The notes below the pieces were generated by a model. The model was not told where the DNA came from. It saw nothing but the letters and a program-made list of their open reading frames with translations, and made no database searches. Source: an uncultured Clostridia bacterium (GTDB lineage: Bacteria; Bacillota; Clostridia; Christensenellales; DTU072). Taken from it: 64,000 nt of DNA. Each line of letters begins with the position of its first letter. Position 1 is the first letter of the stretch. Below, piece after piece: positions 26,564 to 36,517 of this stretch. The translations under genes were made by a program, and so were the position numbers. The stretch covers positions 62,001 to 126,000 of the forward strand of contig CAMOOO010000002.1 in assembly GCA_946621465.1 (NCBI GenBank), given 5' to 3'.

Positions 26564-27310
26564 TTACAGGGTGAGGATCTCCACTCCCGTTTCGGTAATG
26601 ATGACCGTGTTCTCATAATGAGCGGACGGTTTCCCGTCGGCGGTCACCACCGTCCAGCCGTCCTCTTTGCAGACGACGTCGTACGTTCCGACGTTGATCA
26701 TCGGTTCTACGGCAATGGTCATGTTCTTAAACAATCTCATTCCCCTGCCTTCGATCCCGTAATTGGGAACGTTGGGGTCCTCGTGTACTCTCGTACCGAT
26801 GCCGTGTCCGACCAGATCCCGGACCACACTGAATCCGTTTGATTCCACATAGCTTTGGATAGCGTATCCGAGGTTCCCTAACCGCGTCCCTTCTTTGAGG
26901 ACTTTCATCCCCTCAAAGAAACTCTGTTTGCACACCTCGGCGAGCTTCCTCTTTTCTTCGCTCACCTTCCCGACGCACACCGTTCTCGCCGCGTCCGAAT
27001 GAACGCCGTCGATGCCGGCTCCGCAATCGAGTTTCAGGAGCATTCCATCCTCGATGATCCTGTGTTTGGATGGTATCCCGTGTACGACCTCTTCGTCAAT
27101 AGAGGTGCAAACGGCACCGGGGAATCCGTCGTAATTGAGAAAGGATGGTATCGCGTGTTGTTTTTTAAGAAACTCACGTGCAATCATGTCAATATCGTGC
27201 GTACTCATTCCGATTTGAACGCTCTCAACGAGCAGATCGAGAGTATCTCTCAATATGCCGCCGGCTCTACGCATGGCGTCCAATTGCGCAGCACTCTTAA
27301 CAGTGACCAT
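26564..27310 (-). CDS. map: Methionine aminopeptidase type I
   Basis: Removes N-terminal methionine from nascent proteins. All metal ligands are visible in the 248 residues: Asp95 (LKLDCG), Asp106 (HSDAART), His169 (GHGIG), Glu202 (AVEPMI) and Glu233 (TETG); His77 is the catalytic histidine. No N-terminal SH3 zinc extension. The ATG at 27310 lies 14 bases inside the end of adk. In the secY-adk-map order typical of Bacillota. Confidence 0.97.
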   Translation of the reverse strand: MVTVKSAAQLDAMRRAGGILRDTLDLLVESVQIGMSTHDIDMIAREFLKKQHAIPSFLNYDGFPGAVCTSIDEEVVHGIPSKHRIIEDGMLLKLDCGAGIDGVHSDAARTVCVGKVSEEKRKLAEVCKQSFFEGMKVLKEGTRLGNLGYAIQSYVESNGFSVVRDLVGHGIGTRVHEDPNVPNYGIEGRGMRLFKNMTIAVEPMINVGTYDVVCKEDGWTVVTADGKPSAHYENTVIITETGVEILTL

Positions 27311-27920
27311 CCAATACTTCCTTTACGTCTTTATAAACATCGTCAACCGGTCTGTCTCCATCCACCGTTGCCAGTTTCCCGAGTGCGGAATAGTAGGCGA
27401 TGAGCGGTTCGGTCTGGTTTTTGTACACGTCCAGACGCGCCTGGACCGTCTCTTCGTTATCGTCATCTCTCAGATAAAGGGGCTTTCCGCACTTCGCGCA
27501 AGTATCTTTATCATAAGTCGATACGTGATAGGTCTCTCCACAAACGCACATACGACGACCGCCGATACGTTTAACGATGACTTTCGGATCGACATCAATG
27601 TTGATAACGAAATCGATATCCGTCAGTTTGGCGAGTGCGTCTGCTTGCGCCACCGTACGTGGAAAGCCGTCGAGCAAAAAGCCCTTTTTGCAGTCCTCTT
27701 TGGTGATGCGGTCGGCAACAATATTAACGACGACTTCGTCGGGTACCAATTGTCCTTTGTCGATAAAGGACTTGGCGAACTTCCCGAGTTCGGTCTCTGC
27801 TTTGATATTAGCACGCAGCGCGTCTCCGGTGGAGACGTGCGCGATGCCGTAATCAGATACTATTTTTGCCGCTTGCGTGCCTTTGCCGGCACCGGGCGCA
27901 CCCAATAAAATAATTTTCAT
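27297..27920 (-). CDS. adk: Adenylate kinase
   Basis: Interconverts ATP plus AMP with two ADP. 207 residues: P-loop GAPGAGKGT (7-15), FLLDGFPRT (81-89), and a LID domain with cysteines at 125, 127, 141 and 144. The first pair is CxC (RRMCVCGETYH) rather than the usual CxxC of zinc-LID enzymes; the DNA is unambiguous here. The ribosome-binding site is weak (AAGGGA about 14 bases upstream, inside secY), suggesting coupling to secY, which ends 2 bases earlier. It overlaps map by 14 bases. Confidence 0.97.
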   Translation of the reverse strand: MKIILLGAPGAGKGTQAAKIVSDYGIAHVSTGDALRANIKAETELGKFAKSFIDKGQLVPDEVVVNIVADRITKEDCKKGFLLDGFPRTVAQADALAKLTDIDFVINIDVDPKVIVKRIGGRRMCVCGETYHVSTYDKDTCAKCGKPLYLRDDDNEETVQARLDVYKNQTEPLIAYYSALGKLATVDGDRPVDDVYKDVKEVLDGHC

Positions 27921-27922
27921 TT

Positions 27923-29260
27923 TTACTTTAAGAATCCCTTGTTGGCTTTGATCATCAACTGACTCTGCAACTGTTTATCCAGCTCAAGCGCAACGCTGAC
28001 GACGATGAGTAATCCGGTTGCCGTGAAGGAATTGTTGAGGTTGAGCGCTTTAAACCCGGGTACGTAACCGAGGACGTAGATCGGGATCAACGCGATGACA
28101 CCCAAATAAATTGCGCCGAATAGCGTGATGCGGTTGTTGATCTTACGCAGGTGATCGCTGGTATTTCTACCGGGACGGAATCCGGGAATGGAACCGCCGT
28201 TCTGTTGGATCATACGCGCCACGTCATCGGGATTGAATTGGATCTGCGCATAGAAGAACGCGAAGAAGATGATCAAAAGGAACATGATCGGTCCATAGAG
28301 ATAGCTTCCTACGCCCATCCATTTGTACCACCATTGCACGAATCCGCTCTCGTAGCTGGGATCGGCAAATTGCATGATCATCTGGGGGAACATAATAAGG
28401 CTGGACGCAAAGATGATGGGCATAACGCCACCGGAGTTGACCTTTATCGGAATAAAGGTGTTTTGTCCGCCGTACATTTTGTTTCCTCTGACGCGTTTTG
28501 CATACACAACGGGGATACGTCTCTCACTGGAGTCGACGAATACGATCAATCCGAACAAAAGGATGACCATCAACACAAATCCGAGGAGGTACCAGATACC
28601 TTCCGTCGTGTTTTGCGTTTTGATCTGGTCGGGAATGATTTTCGTCATAGCATTCAATAACGTATCACCGAGAGTGGATACGATACCGACGAAAATGATG
28701 AGGGAGGAGCCGTTTCCGATACCGTACTCCGTGATCCTCTCGCTCAACCACATAACCAGACAGCTGCCGCCCGTCAAGATGAGTACGATAAAGATCATCG
28801 TAAACACCTGATCGGCAGTGTTACCTCCGCCGACGAATACGCCGGAGATGCTGTCTTTCCAGCTGATAACGACGCCTATGCCCTGAACAATACCTAAAAC
28901 GACGGAGAAAATACGAGTGTATTGATTGATCTTTTCTCTACCTTCTTCGCCTTCCTTCGACAGTCTCTCCAATTTGGGGAAAACCAGGGTGAGCAACTGC
29001 ATGATAATGGACGCGTTAATGAACGGTAAGATACCGAGTGCGAATATGGTACCATACTGTAAAGATCCGCCCGTGATGGTGCTCATCATAGAAAATAAAT
29101 CGTTCGTTGAAGAACTTTGAGTCGCGGAAAACGTCTCAAAGTTCAAACCGGGAACCGGCACGAAACAACCTACTCTGTACAACAAAAGTAAAAACAGGGT
29201 AATCAGTATTTTCTTTCTGATGTCAGGTGCGGTAAAAGCGTTTTTAATGGTTTGCAGCAT
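27923..29260 (-). CDS. secY: Protein translocase channel subunit SecY
   Basis: Core of the Sec channel, 445 residues with ten expected membrane segments. Begins [27 protein letters not shown] follows the first segment and GNGSSLIIF and YAKRVRGNKMYGGQ are family stretches (cytoplasmic loop contacting SecA and the ribosome). Its start overlaps the rplO stop by one base (TAATG). It would export the lipoproteins and surface proteins of this window. Confidence 0.98.
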   Translation of the reverse strand: MLQTIKNAFTAPDIRKKILITLFLLLLYRVGCFVPVPGLNFETFSATQSSSTNDLFSMMSTITGGSLQYGTIFALGILPFINASIIMQLLTLVFPKLERLSKEGEEGREKINQYTRIFSVVLGIVQGIGVVISWKDSISGVFVGGGNTADQVFTMIFIVLILTGGSCLVMWLSERITEYGIGNGSSLIIFVGIVSTLGDTLLNAMTKIIPDQIKTQNTTEGIWYLLGFVLMVILLFGLIVFVDSSERRIPVVYAKRVRGNKMYGGQNTFIPIKVNSGGVMPIIFASSLIMFPQMIMQFADPSYESGFVQWWYKWMGVGSYLYGPIMFLLIIFFAFFYAQIQFNPDDVARMIQQNGGSIPGFRPGRNTSDHLRKINNRITLFGAIYLGVIALIPIYVLGYVPGFKALNLNNSFTATGLLIVVSVALELDKQLQSQLMIKANKGFLK

Positions 29261-29727
29261 TATTCGGCTACCTCATTATTCACTTCTACTGCTTGTCCAC
29301 CGGCTTTCTCGATCTTTTCTTTTGCCGAAGCGGTGAACTTCGCGGCTTTGACGGTCAATTTCTTGGTGATTTCGCCGTCGCCAAGGACCTTCATGCCGTA
29401 CTCCTCTATTTTACTGATATAACCCTTTTCTTTTAATGCTTCGATGGTAACAACGTCTCCGTCGTTGAAGAGTTCTTCAAAAACGCCCACGTTGACAGTG
29501 TTATAAACTTTCTTAAAAAGAGCATTTTTGAAACCTCTTTTCGGAAGTCTACGCGTAAGGGGCATTTGGCCGCCCTCAAAACCGGGACGAACACCACCGC
29601 CGCTTCTTGCCCATTGACCTTTGTGACCCTTACCGCTGGTCTTACCGAGTCCGGAACCGATTCCTCTACCCAGTCTCTTCGCGGGAGTTGTCGCACCCTC
29701 GACAGGTTGAATATTATGCAACTTCAT
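29260..29727 (-). CDS. rplO: Ribosomal protein uL15
   Basis: Large-subunit protein, 155 residues, with the Gly/Arg-rich rRNA-binding N-terminal part ([20 protein letters not shown]) and [18 protein letters not shown]; the C-terminal globular part ends in an acidic tail. Slightly longer than the usual 146. It is followed by secY through a TAATG overlap, a conserved coupling. Confidence 0.98.
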   Translation of the reverse strand: MKLHNIQPVEGATTPAKRLGRGIGSGLGKTSGKGHKGQWARSGGGVRPGFEGGQMPLTRRLPKRGFKNALFKKVYNTVNVGVFEELFNDGDVVTIEALKEKGYISKIEEYGMKVLGDGEITKKLTVKAAKFTASAKEKIEKAGGQAVEVNNEVAE

Positions 29728-29730
29728 AGC

Positions 29731-29919
29731 TTAATTCTCCTTAATCTCTTTTACTTCGACAAGATGCGCTATCTTGGCGATGCTTCCGCGCACAGCGGGA
29801 GTATCTTCTCTGACAACGGTTTTGCCGATCTTCGTCAGCCCTAAAGCCTCTGCGTTCGCCTTTTGGTTGGCGATGCGTCCGTTCAGGGATTTAGTAAGCG
29901 TAATACTGATTTTTGCCAT
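29731..29919 (-). CDS. rpmD: Ribosomal protein uL30
   Basis: Small large-subunit protein of 62 residues (MAKISITLTKSLNGR; GLTKIGKTV), the normal bacterial length. It lies 3 bases before rplO and 12 bases after rpsE. Confidence 0.97.
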   Translation of the reverse strand: MAKISITLTKSLNGRIANQKANAEALGLTKIGKTVVREDTPAVRGSIAKIAHLVEVKEIKEN

Positions 29920-29931
29920 AATAAAGCCTCC

Positions 29932-30441
29932 TTACAGATCTTCCACGCTGATGCCGCGGATCTCTGCGATCTCTTCGGGTGTACGAAGTCCGGCGAGGCC
30001 TTCGAGAGTGGCTTTTACGCAGTTGATCGGGTTGTTGCTGCCGATACTCTTGGTACGGATGTCTTTAATGCCGGTTGCTTCCAATACGGCACGGACTGCG
30101 CCGCCGGCAATAACGCCGGTACCTTCGGAAGCAGGCATCAGAAGAACTTTTCCTCTGCCATATACGCCTTGGATCGCGTGAGGGATGGTCTGATTGACGA
30201 TGGAAATGGTGATCATGGACTTTTTAGCGGCTTCCGTTGCCTTTTCGATGGCATCCGGTACCTCTTTGGCTTTGCCAAGTCCGCAACCGACTCTGTTTTT
30301 GCCGTCACCGACGACTACGAGAGCGGCAAAACGCATATTGCGTCCACCTTTTACCGTTTTGGTAACACGGTTGACGGAAACTGTCTTTTTGATCAGCTCG
30401 TCTCTCTTCTCTTCTTTTCTGAATTTTTCGTTTCTTGCCAT
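29932..30441 (-). CDS. rpsE: Ribosomal protein uS5
   Basis: Small-subunit protein at the mRNA entry site affecting decoding accuracy; 169 residues. The N-terminal S5 domain has [16 protein letters not shown] (the GRRRRF-type loop) and the C-terminal domain [19 protein letters not shown]. Spectinomycin contacts lie in the loop near VTKTVKGG. Ten bases before rplR with AGGAGG. Confidence 0.98.
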   Translation of the reverse strand: MARNEKFRKEEKRDELIKKTVSVNRVTKTVKGGRNMRFAALVVVGDGKNRVGCGLGKAKEVPDAIEKATEAAKKSMITISIVNQTIPHAIQGVYGRGKVLLMPASEGTGVIAGGAVRAVLEATGIKDIRTKSIGSNNPINCVKATLEGLAGLRTPEEIAEIRGISVEDL

Positions 30442-30450
30442 ATCAACCTC

Positions 30451-30831
30451 CTAAAACGCAAGACCGGCTTCTCTCGCACCGTCTGCCACCGCCGCTACGC
30501 GTCCGGTGTACAGATATCCGCCTCTGTCGAAAACCACTGCTTTGATGCCTTTTTCCAGGGCGCGTTGAGCAACGATTTTGCCGACTTCTTTGGCTGCTTC
30601 GGTCTTCGTCATCTCGGCAATTTTTGCCGCGATCTCTTTCTCGACGGTGGACGCTGCGGCGATCGTGGCGCCTTCGCCATTGTTAGCCGTATCGTCAATA
30701 ACCTGAGCGTAGATATGATTGAGGGATCTGTAGACGTTAAGACGGGGTTTTTCCGCCGTACCTTTGATGTAGAAACGAATACGATCGTGTCTAGCTTTTC
30801 TCACTTTGTTTTTATCATTTTTTCCTACCAT
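30451..30831 (-). CDS. rplR: Ribosomal protein uL18
   Basis: 5S rRNA-binding protein of the central protuberance, 126 residues: [20 protein letters not shown] and [15 protein letters not shown] at the start, then [22 protein letters not shown] at the end. Normal length for Bacillota, in the conserved spc order. Confidence 0.98.
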   Translation of the reverse strand: MVGKNDKNKVRKARHDRIRFYIKGTAEKPRLNVYRSLNHIYAQVIDDTANNGEGATIAAASTVEKEIAAKIAEMTKTEAAKEVGKIVAQRALEKGIKAVVFDRGGYLYTGRVAAVADGAREAGLAF

Positions 30832-30844
30832 GATTTACGCTCCT

Positions 30845-31390
30845 TTATTTACCGTTGGTCTTGCCTTCCTTGCGGAGAATGGTCTCGTCTGCATAATGGA
30901 TACCATATCCGTGGTAGGGTTCCGACTTCCTGATAGCTTTGATATTAGCGGCGGTCTGTCCGACCAACTCTTTGCTGATACCTTTGACTTTGATCTCTTC
31001 CGGTTTCGGACACTCGAAAGTGATGCCTTGCGGCGCTTTTACGGTGACCGTATGGGAATATCCTACGCTGAGGACGAGATCCTTTCCGGTGAGCTGCGCT
31101 TTGTAACCGACGCCTGCGAGGACCAAGCCTTTTTCATAACCTTTGGTTACGCCCACGATCATGTTGAAGATGAGGGCTCTGTAAAGGCCGTGAGCGGCGT
31201 GTCCTTCTTTTCCGGCGTTATCGGCGCAAAGAACGTGGATGAAACCGTCTTTGATTTCAACGTCGATCGCACTGTTCTCGATCACCTGCGAAAGTGTGCC
31301 GAGTTTACCGGTGACGGTAACGACTCTGTTTGCGAATTCGACTTTGACGCCGTCTTCTATTTTGATGGGTAATTTACCTATTCTCGACAT
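30845..31390 (-). CDS. rplF: Ribosomal protein uL6
   Basis: Two-domain large-subunit protein near the GTPase-associated centre; 181 residues. Start MSRIGKLPI at 31390 (the frame is open to 31444 but inside rpsH); C-terminal signature PEEIKVKGISKELVGQ and the KSEPYHGYGI segment. AGGAGGAT-type site 7-8 bases upstream. Confidence 0.98.
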   Translation of the reverse strand: MSRIGKLPIKIEDGVKVEFANRVVTVTGKLGTLSQVIENSAIDVEIKDGFIHVLCADNAGKEGHAAHGLYRALIFNMIVGVTKGYEKGLVLAGVGYKAQLTGKDLVLSVGYSHTVTVKAPQGITFECPKPEEIKVKGISKELVGQTAANIKAIRKSEPYHGYGIHYADETILRKEGKTNGK

Positions 31391-31400
31391 AATATCCTCC

Positions 31401-31805
31401 TTACCAGATATAAGCGAGTACTTCGCCACCGACTTTGGCCGCACGGGCTTTTTTGTCGGTCATGATACCTTTGGACGTGGAAATGATAGCGATTCCCAAT
31501 CCGTTGAGTACCTTCGGCAGTTGGTCAACGCGAGCGTAGATACGAAGTCCGGGACGAGAAATTCTGCGCAGTCCGGAAATGACTTTGCTGAAGTTCGGTC
31601 CGTATTTCAGTTCGATCAGAATGTCGTCCTGAACGTTCTTTTCGTCTTTAATAACGGTCGCGCTCTTGATATATCCTTCTTCTACGAGGATGTCCGCAAT
31701 AGCCTTTTTGGTGACAGACATCGGAACGGTAACCGTCTCGTGTCTCGCCGTCAGTCCGTTTCTGATACGGGTCAGCATATCTGCGATAGGATCTGTTAAT
31801 ACCAT
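31401..31805 (-). CDS. rpsH: Ribosomal protein uS8
   Basis: 16S rRNA central-domain binder, 134 residues: [17 protein letters not shown], and the C-terminal [18 protein letters not shown] that is diagnostic of the family. S8 represses the spc operon in E. coli by binding near rplE; no obvious mimic of that site was identified here. Confidence 0.98.
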   Translation of the reverse strand: MVLTDPIADMLTRIRNGLTARHETVTVPMSVTKKAIADILVEEGYIKSATVIKDEKNVQDDILIELKYGPNFSKVISGLRRISRPGLRIYARVDQLPKVLNGLGIAIISTSKGIMTDKKARAAKVGGEVLAYIW

Positions 31806-31818
31806 AATTTACCTCCTC

Positions 31819-32004
31819 TTACCAACTTGCCTTTCTGACTCCGGGAATTTCACCTTTGTAGGCTAATTCTCTGAAGCATACTCTGCAAATACCGTATTTT
31901 TTCAGAACAGCGTGGGGACGACCGCAGATATTGCAACGAGTGTATTCTCTGGTGGAATATTTTTGCGGACGAGCCTGCTTGTTTTTAAGTGCTTTTTTCG
32001 CCAT
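31819..32004 (-). CDS. rpsN: Ribosomal protein uS14, zinc type (type Z)
   Basis: Short 61-residue small-subunit head protein. Cys24, Cys27, Cys40 and Cys43 form the zinc ribbon (CNIC and CRVC). Short zinc S14 is the normal spc-operon form in Bacillota. It ends GVRKASW, the conserved C terminus. Confidence 0.98.
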   Translation of the reverse strand: MAKKALKNKQARPQKYSTREYTRCNICGRPHAVLKKYGICRVCFRELAYKGEIPGVRKASW

Positions 32005-32014
32005 AATCTACCTC

Positions 32015-32569
32015 CTACTTGGCAAAAGGCATACCGAGCTGTTTCAGTAGCTCTTTTGCCTCTTCGTCGGTCTTAGCCGTGGTGACGATGCACACGTCAA
32101 AGCCTCTGACTTTCTCGATTTGATCGTAAGAAACTTCCGGGAACATCAATTGCTCTTTGATACCGAGGGCATAGTTTCCTCTGCCGTCGAAGCTGCTGCC
32201 CGGGACGCCTTTGAAGTCGCGGACACGGGGCAATGCGATGCTGATGAGCTTATCGAAGAAGTTCCACATTTTCTCTCCGCGGAGAGTAACAGCCGCGCCG
32301 ACGGTCATTCCGTCACGGACTTTAAAGTTAGCAATGGATTTCTTTGCTTTGGTCTCAATGGGCTTTTGTCCGGCGATCTTTTCCAACTCGCTGATGGCGA
32401 TCTGAACGCTCTTGGAGTTGTCTTTGATATCGCCCAAACGCATATTGAGGATGATTTTCTCGAGTTTGGGGACCTGCATTACGTTCTTATAGCCGAACGC
32501 CTTCATAAGGGCGGGAACGACTTCGGAATCGTAACGAACCTTCAATCTGTTTACATAATTATCAGCCAT
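32015..32569 (-). CDS. rplE: Ribosomal protein uL5
   Basis: 5S rRNA-binding protein forming bridge B1b; 184 residues. Signatures are [36 protein letters not shown] and [17 protein letters not shown]. Normal length and place between rplX and rpsN. Confidence 0.98.
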   Translation of the reverse strand: MADNYVNRLKVRYDSEVVPALMKAFGYKNVMQVPKLEKIILNMRLGDIKDNSKSVQIAISELEKIAGQKPIETKAKKSIANFKVRDGMTVGAAVTLRGEKMWNFFDKLISIALPRVRDFKGVPGSSFDGRGNYALGIKEQLMFPEVSYDQIEKVRGFDVCIVTTAKTDEEAKELLKQLGMPFAK

Positions 32570-32583
32570 TGTCGTCTACCTCC

Positions 32584-32973
32584 TTATTCATTTGTTGTTT
32601 CGGCTGCCTTCTTTTTACGGACGGTAGCCTTAGCTTTTTTGGCCTCTTTCGGCTTTTTGGTCTCGAGTACGGCTCCGCACTCGCACATACGTACTTTCTT
32701 GCCATCCACAACGGTGTGTTTAACACGGGTGGGTTTTCCGCAAACGGAACAAACAGGCATGAGATTGGACACGTCGTAGGTTCTGGGCAGATCAACAATA
32801 CCGCTCTTGTCGTTAGCTTTTCTGGCTTTGACTGCTTTCTTGTTGACGGTGAGCCCGGCGCCTTCTACTGCCGCTCTGCCATCAGCAGAAACGGAGAGAA
32901 CCTGTCCGAATTTACCTTTATCTTGTCCGGCGATGATTTTTACATAATCGTCTTTTCTGATACTGAATTTCAT
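32584..32973 (-). CDS. rplX: Ribosomal protein uL24 with Lys-rich tail
   Basis: Assembly-initiating large-subunit protein near the tunnel exit. KOW motif at the N terminus (DDYVKIIAGQDKGKFGQV). A zinc-ribbon-like pair, Cys75-Cys78 and Cys97-Cys99, is present, the second pair being CxC. At 129 residues it exceeds the usual 102-107 because of a basic C-terminal tail (KKPKEAKKAKATVRKKKAA) of about 25 residues. Confidence 0.97.
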   Translation of the reverse strand: MKFSIRKDDYVKIIAGQDKGKFGQVLSVSADGRAAVEGAGLTVNKKAVKARKANDKSGIVDLPRTYDVSNLMPVCSVCGKPTRVKHTVVDGKKVRMCECGAVLETKKPKEAKKAKATVRKKKAAETTNE

Positions 32974-32984
32974 TTTCCTACCTC

Positions 32985-33353
32985 CTACAGCACTTCGGGA
33001 GCGAGAGAAATGATCTTCATGTAATCTTTATCTCTCAATTCTCTTGCGATGGGTCCGAAAATACGGGTGCCGACAGGTTGTTTTTGATTGTCGATGATAA
33101 CGGCGGCGTTGTCGTCGAAGACGATGTGAGAACCGTCCGCTCTCATGATGCCCTTGTGGCTGCGAACGATAACAGCTTTAACGACCTGACCTTTCTTTAC
33201 GGTGCCACCCGGGGCAGCGCTCTTGACCGACGCCACGATGACGTCACCGATGTTGCCCGATCTGACGTAAGAACCGCCAAGAACTCTGATGCACATGATC
33301 TCCTTTGCTCCGGAGTTGTCGGCTACGTTTAATCTGGTTTGGGGTTGTATCAT
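32985..33353 (-). CDS. rplN: Ribosomal protein uL14
   Basis: Interface protein of the large subunit, 122 residues, the usual length. [21 protein letters not shown] and the C-terminal [15 protein letters not shown] are family signatures. It lies 15 bases after rpsQ. Confidence 0.98.
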   Translation of the reverse strand: MIQPQTRLNVADNSGAKEIMCIRVLGGSYVRSGNIGDVIVASVKSAAPGGTVKKGQVVKAVIVRSHKGIMRADGSHIVFDDNAAVIIDNQKQPVGTRIFGPIARELRDKDYMKIISLAPEVL

Positions 33354-33368
33354 AATACTCCTTCCTCC

Positions 33369-33626
33369 TTATTTAGCCTTTTCGATGATCTCCGCAACTC
33401 TCCAGCATTTATCTTTGGAAAGAGGACGGGTCTCAATAATTCTGACCTTGTCGCCGATACCGCAAGCGTTTTCTTCGTCATGCGCCTTAAACTTCTTGGT
33501 CTGGGTGATATATTTTTTGTAAAGCGGATGCTTAACTTTAAATACGACGGCAACAACCACGGTTTTGTCCATTTTGTCGCTGATAACTAAGCCAATTCTG
33601 CTTTTTCTCAAATTTCTTGCTTCCAT
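33369..33626 (-). CDS. rpsQ: Ribosomal protein uS17
   Basis: OB-fold 16S 5'-domain binder, 85 residues: [18 protein letters not shown] and the C-terminal [15 protein letters not shown]. Normal length, 13 bases after rpmC. Confidence 0.98.
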   Translation of the reverse strand: MEARNLRKSRIGLVISDKMDKTVVVAVVFKVKHPLYKKYITQTKKFKAHDEENACGIGDKVRIIETRPLSKDKCWRVAEIIEKAK

Positions 33627-33639
33627 GTGTTACCTCCTA

Positions 33640-33876
33640 TTATCTCTTCCTGCTCTTAGTCTTGGTAGCCTGGGGTTCAACGCTGATCCCGAGTTCACGC
33701 TGACGGAGAATGGTCTTGATTTTGGCAATGTCACGACGGCATTCGGTCAACTTAGCAGGGTTTTCGAGCTGGTTGGTCGCATGTTGAAACCGAAGGTTGA
33801 ACAAATCGGCTTTCTTTTCATTGAGCTTTTGGTTCAATTCTTCCGTGCTCATTTCAAAAAACTTTACAGCTTTCAT
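33640..33876 (-). CDS. rpmC: Ribosomal protein uL29
   Basis: Two-helix protein at the tunnel exit that helps dock SRP and trigger factor; 78 residues starting [14 protein letters not shown], with a short basic tail after ELGISVEP. The start overlaps the rplP stop by one base (TAATG); the open frame upstream to 33927 lies inside rplP and is not used. Confidence 0.97.
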   Translation of the reverse strand: MKAVKFFEMSTEELNQKLNEKKADLFNLRFQHATNQLENPAKLTECRRDIAKIKTILRQRELGISVEPQATKTKSRKR

Positions 33877-34310
33877 TATTCCTCTCCTCCGTTTTCTACT
33901 TCGTTTTCTTTCTTCATAAACTTGCACTTAATCGGCAGTTTGTTGGCAGCGAGACGCAATGCTTCTCTCGCGGTGGCTTCCGGTACGCCCGCCATCTCGA
34001 ACAATACTCTGCCCGGTTTGACGACGGCTACCCAGTATTCGGGGCTTCCTTTACCGGAACCCATTCTGGTTTCTGCCGGCTTCTTGGTTACCGGTTTGTG
34101 GGGGAAGATGTCCACCCAAACCTGTCCGCCACGTTTGATGTATCTGGTCATTGCGACACGGGCAGCTTCAATCTGGTTGCTGGTGATCCAGCTCGGCTCG
34201 GTAGCCACCAAACCGTATTCGCCATACGCGATGATGTTACCTTTGGTTGCCTTACCGGTCATTCTGCCACGTTGTTGCTTTCTTCTCTTAACTCTCTTAG
34301 GCATTAACAT
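33876..34310 (-). CDS. rplP: Ribosomal protein uL16
   Basis: A-site finger neighbour needed for large-subunit maturation; 144 residues. [17 protein letters not shown] and [21 protein letters not shown] are signatures; the arginine after RG at the tip is retained. A short acidic C-terminal extension ([10 protein letters not shown]) runs into the start of rpmC through TAATG. Confidence 0.98.
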   Translation of the reverse strand: MLMPKRVKRRKQQRGRMTGKATKGNIIAYGEYGLVATEPSWITSNQIEAARVAMTRYIKRGGQVWVDIFPHKPVTKKPAETRMGSGKGSPEYWVAVVKPGRVLFEMAGVPEATAREALRLAANKLPIKCKFMKKENEVENGGEE

Positions 34311-34312
34311 AA

Positions 34313-34969
34313 TCAGTTATTACCTCCTTTTGCGTTTTTCCCGAAGACCTCGCCCTTGTAGATCCATACTTTAACGCCGATGGCGCCATAAGTGGTGTGG
34401 GCGGTGGCGAAACCGTAATCGATATCGGCACGAAGGGTCTGCAGCGGGATGCTGCCTTCGCTGTAGTGTTCGCTACGAGCGATTTCTGCGCCGTCCAAAC
34501 GACCGCTGACCATGGTTTTGATACCTTTGGCGCCGGCTTTGGTGGCTCTCATCATGACTTGACGCATAGCACGACGGAATTGAATTCTCTTTTCCAATTG
34601 ATCTGCAATGTTCTCAGCAGCGAGTTGCGCGTCGAGGTCGACTTTCTTTACTTCGTGAACGTTGATATTAACGGCTTTGCCGACAGCGATCTTTTCCACC
34701 GTCTTTTTGATCTCGGCGATGCCGGCCGCTTCTTTACCGATAGCGATACCCGGTCTGCCGCAGAAGAGGTTGACCGTGATAGAATCGGTAGCCCTCTCGA
34801 TGGTGATCTTGCTGATAGCAGCGTTATAATATTTCTTCTTCAGCGTGGTTCTGATAGCGTTGTCCTGTTTGATATAGGTAGCGAACGTCTTTTTGTCGGC
34901 ATACCATTGGGTATCCCAGTTGGAAATAACGCCTACTCTCAAACCATGCGGATTAACTTTTTGTCCCAT
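34313..34969 (-). CDS. rpsC: Ribosomal protein uS3
   Basis: mRNA-entry helicase-site protein, 218 residues from [15 protein letters not shown] at 34969 (the open frame to 35038 is inside rplV). KH domain with [11 protein letters not shown] (GxxG loop), and the C-terminal domain with [13 protein letters not shown] and [22 protein letters not shown] (minus GGAGG) precedes the start. Confidence 0.98.
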   Translation of the reverse strand: MGQKVNPHGLRVGVISNWDTQWYADKKTFATYIKQDNAIRTTLKKKYYNAAISKITIERATDSITVNLFCGRPGIAIGKEAAGIAEIKKTVEKIAVGKAVNINVHEVKKVDLDAQLAAENIADQLEKRIQFRRAMRQVMMRATKAGAKGIKTMVSGRLDGAEIARSEHYSEGSIPLQTLRADIDYGFATAHTTYGAIGVKVWIYKGEVFGKNAKGGNN

Positions 34970-34979
34970 ATTTTCCTCC

Positions 34980-35375
34980 TTATGCCCTGATCTCGTCAAG
35001 TACGATGGTGATGTGGCTGGTACGTTTGAGTAAACCACCCGCTCTGCCGTGTGCTTTCGGGATATATCTCTTCAGAGTGGGGCCTTGATCGGCATAGCAT
35101 TTAGCCACGAAAAGGGTATCCGTGCTACGACCCTGGTTGTTCTCGGCGTTGGCGCCGGCACTCTTGAGGACTTTCAAAATAGGCTCGCAAGAAGACTTGT
35201 TGAGGTTCTCCAGGATGCCTACCGCTTGACGATAGCTTTTGCCTCTGATGAGGTCGAGGACAGCTCTTACCTTGTAGGGAGAAATACGAATGTATTTCGC
35301 GGTAGCATGAGGCAGGCTGTTATCGGGATTATTGTTTCTTTGTCTCAGAGCTTTGTCATAAATTCTCTTTCCCAT
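34980..35375 (-). CDS. rplV: Ribosomal protein uL22
   Basis: Tunnel-constriction protein, 131 residues, a little longer than 110-115 owing to an N-terminal extension ([19 protein letters not shown]). Core signatures are [19 protein letters not shown] and the beta-hairpin [15 protein letters not shown]; loop changes here are known to give macrolide resistance in other bacteria, but none can be called from one sequence. Confidence 0.98.
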   Translation of the reverse strand: MGKRIYDKALRQRNNNPDNSLPHATAKYIRISPYKVRAVLDLIRGKSYRQAVGILENLNKSSCEPILKVLKSAGANAENNQGRSTDTLFVAKCYADQGPTLKRYIPKAHGRAGGLLKRTSHITIVLDEIRA

Positions 35376-35388
35376 TGTTTACCTCCTA

Positions 35389-35667
35389 TTATCTCGACCC
35401 GGATGACTTACTTCCGGCGTGACCGCGGAAGGTTCTGGTAGGAGCAAATTCGCCGAGTTTCAAACCGACCATATCTTCGGTAATGTACACGGGAACGTGC
35501 TTCTTGCCGTCATGAACGGCGATGGTATGTCCTACGAATTCGGGATAAATAGTGGAGGCACGGGACCAGGTTTTGATCGGTTTCTTTTCTCCGCTTTCAT
35601 TCATCGCCAAAATCTTTTTCTTAAGACTCTCGTGAATATACGGGCCTTTCTTTGTAGATCTGCTCAT
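35389..35667 (-). CDS. rpsS: Ribosomal protein uS19
   Basis: Small-subunit head protein partnering S13; 92 residues from [15 protein letters not shown] at 35667 (upstream open frame overlaps rplB). [20 protein letters not shown] is the family core; ends [11 protein letters not shown]. 8 bases after rplB. Confidence 0.98.
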   Translation of the reverse strand: MSRSTKKGPYIHESLKKKILAMNESGEKKPIKTWSRASTIYPEFVGHTIAVHDGKKHVPVYITEDMVGLKLGEFAPTRTFRGHAGSKSSGSR

Positions 35668-35675
35668 TTTTCCTC

Positions 35676-36503
35676 CTAATTGATACGCTTGATAATAAAT
35701 CTGCCGGAGTTCTTTCTCTTGTTGCGAGTCTTGTACCCGAGAGCAGGTTTGCCCCAAGGCGTAACAGGACCGGGAAGACCGACCGGGCTCTTACCTTCAC
35801 CACCACCGTGTTTATGATCGCAGGGGTTCATAACAACACCGCGGACGGTGGGTTTGACACCCATGTGTCTTTTTCTACCGGCTTTACCGAGGCTGATGAT
35901 CTCGTGTTCGAGATTGCCGACCTGACCGATGGTCGCTCTGCAAGCGAGGGGAACGTATCTCATCTCGCCGCTGGGCATACGAAGGGTTGCTTTTCCGTTT
36001 TCTTTTGCCATAAGTTGGCAAGCACTCCCGGCGCTACGGGCGATTTGTCCGCCGCGTTTGGGTTGGAACTCGATGTTGTGAACCATGGTACCGACGGGGA
36101 TATCAGCAAGAGCCAGGCAGTTGCCGACTTTGATATCTACGTCCGTGCCGCTGATAACGGTGTCGCCTACCGACAATCCCAAAGGCGCGAGAATGTATCT
36201 CTTTTCGCCGTCGGCATACGCCAAAAGCGCGATGTTGGCCGAACGGTTCGGATCGTACTCGATCGACTTAACGGTAGCGGGGATGTTGTCCTTGTTACGT
36301 TTAAAATCGATGATACGATACTTTTGTCTGTTTCCGCCGCCGATATGACGAACGGTAATTCTTCCGGTTGCGTTTCTTCCGCCGGTTTTGGACTTGGATT
36401 CCAATAAACTCTTTTCCGGTTTGGTCGTAGTGATCTCGGAAAAATCGCTTACGGTATAAGACCTACGTGACGGAGTATACGGTTTAAATCTTTTGATTCC
36501 CAT
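35676..36503 (-). CDS. rplB: Ribosomal protein uL2
   Basis: Peptidyl-transferase-region protein, 275 residues of normal length. [18 protein letters not shown] in the N-terminal OB-like domain; [19 protein letters not shown] contains the conserved functional histidine near the C terminus. Conserved order between rplW and rpsS. Confidence 0.99.
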   Translation of the reverse strand: MGIKRFKPYTPSRRSYTVSDFSEITTTKPEKSLLESKSKTGGRNATGRITVRHIGGGNRQKYRIIDFKRNKDNIPATVKSIEYDPNRSANIALLAYADGEKRYILAPLGLSVGDTVISGTDVDIKVGNCLALADIPVGTMVHNIEFQPKRGGQIARSAGSACQLMAKENGKATLRMPSGEMRYVPLACRATIGQVGNLEHEIISLGKAGRKRHMGVKPTVRGVVMNPCDHKHGGGEGKSPVGLPGPVTPWGKPALGYKTRNKRKNSGRFIIKRIN

Positions 36504-36517
36504 ATTTTACCTCCACA

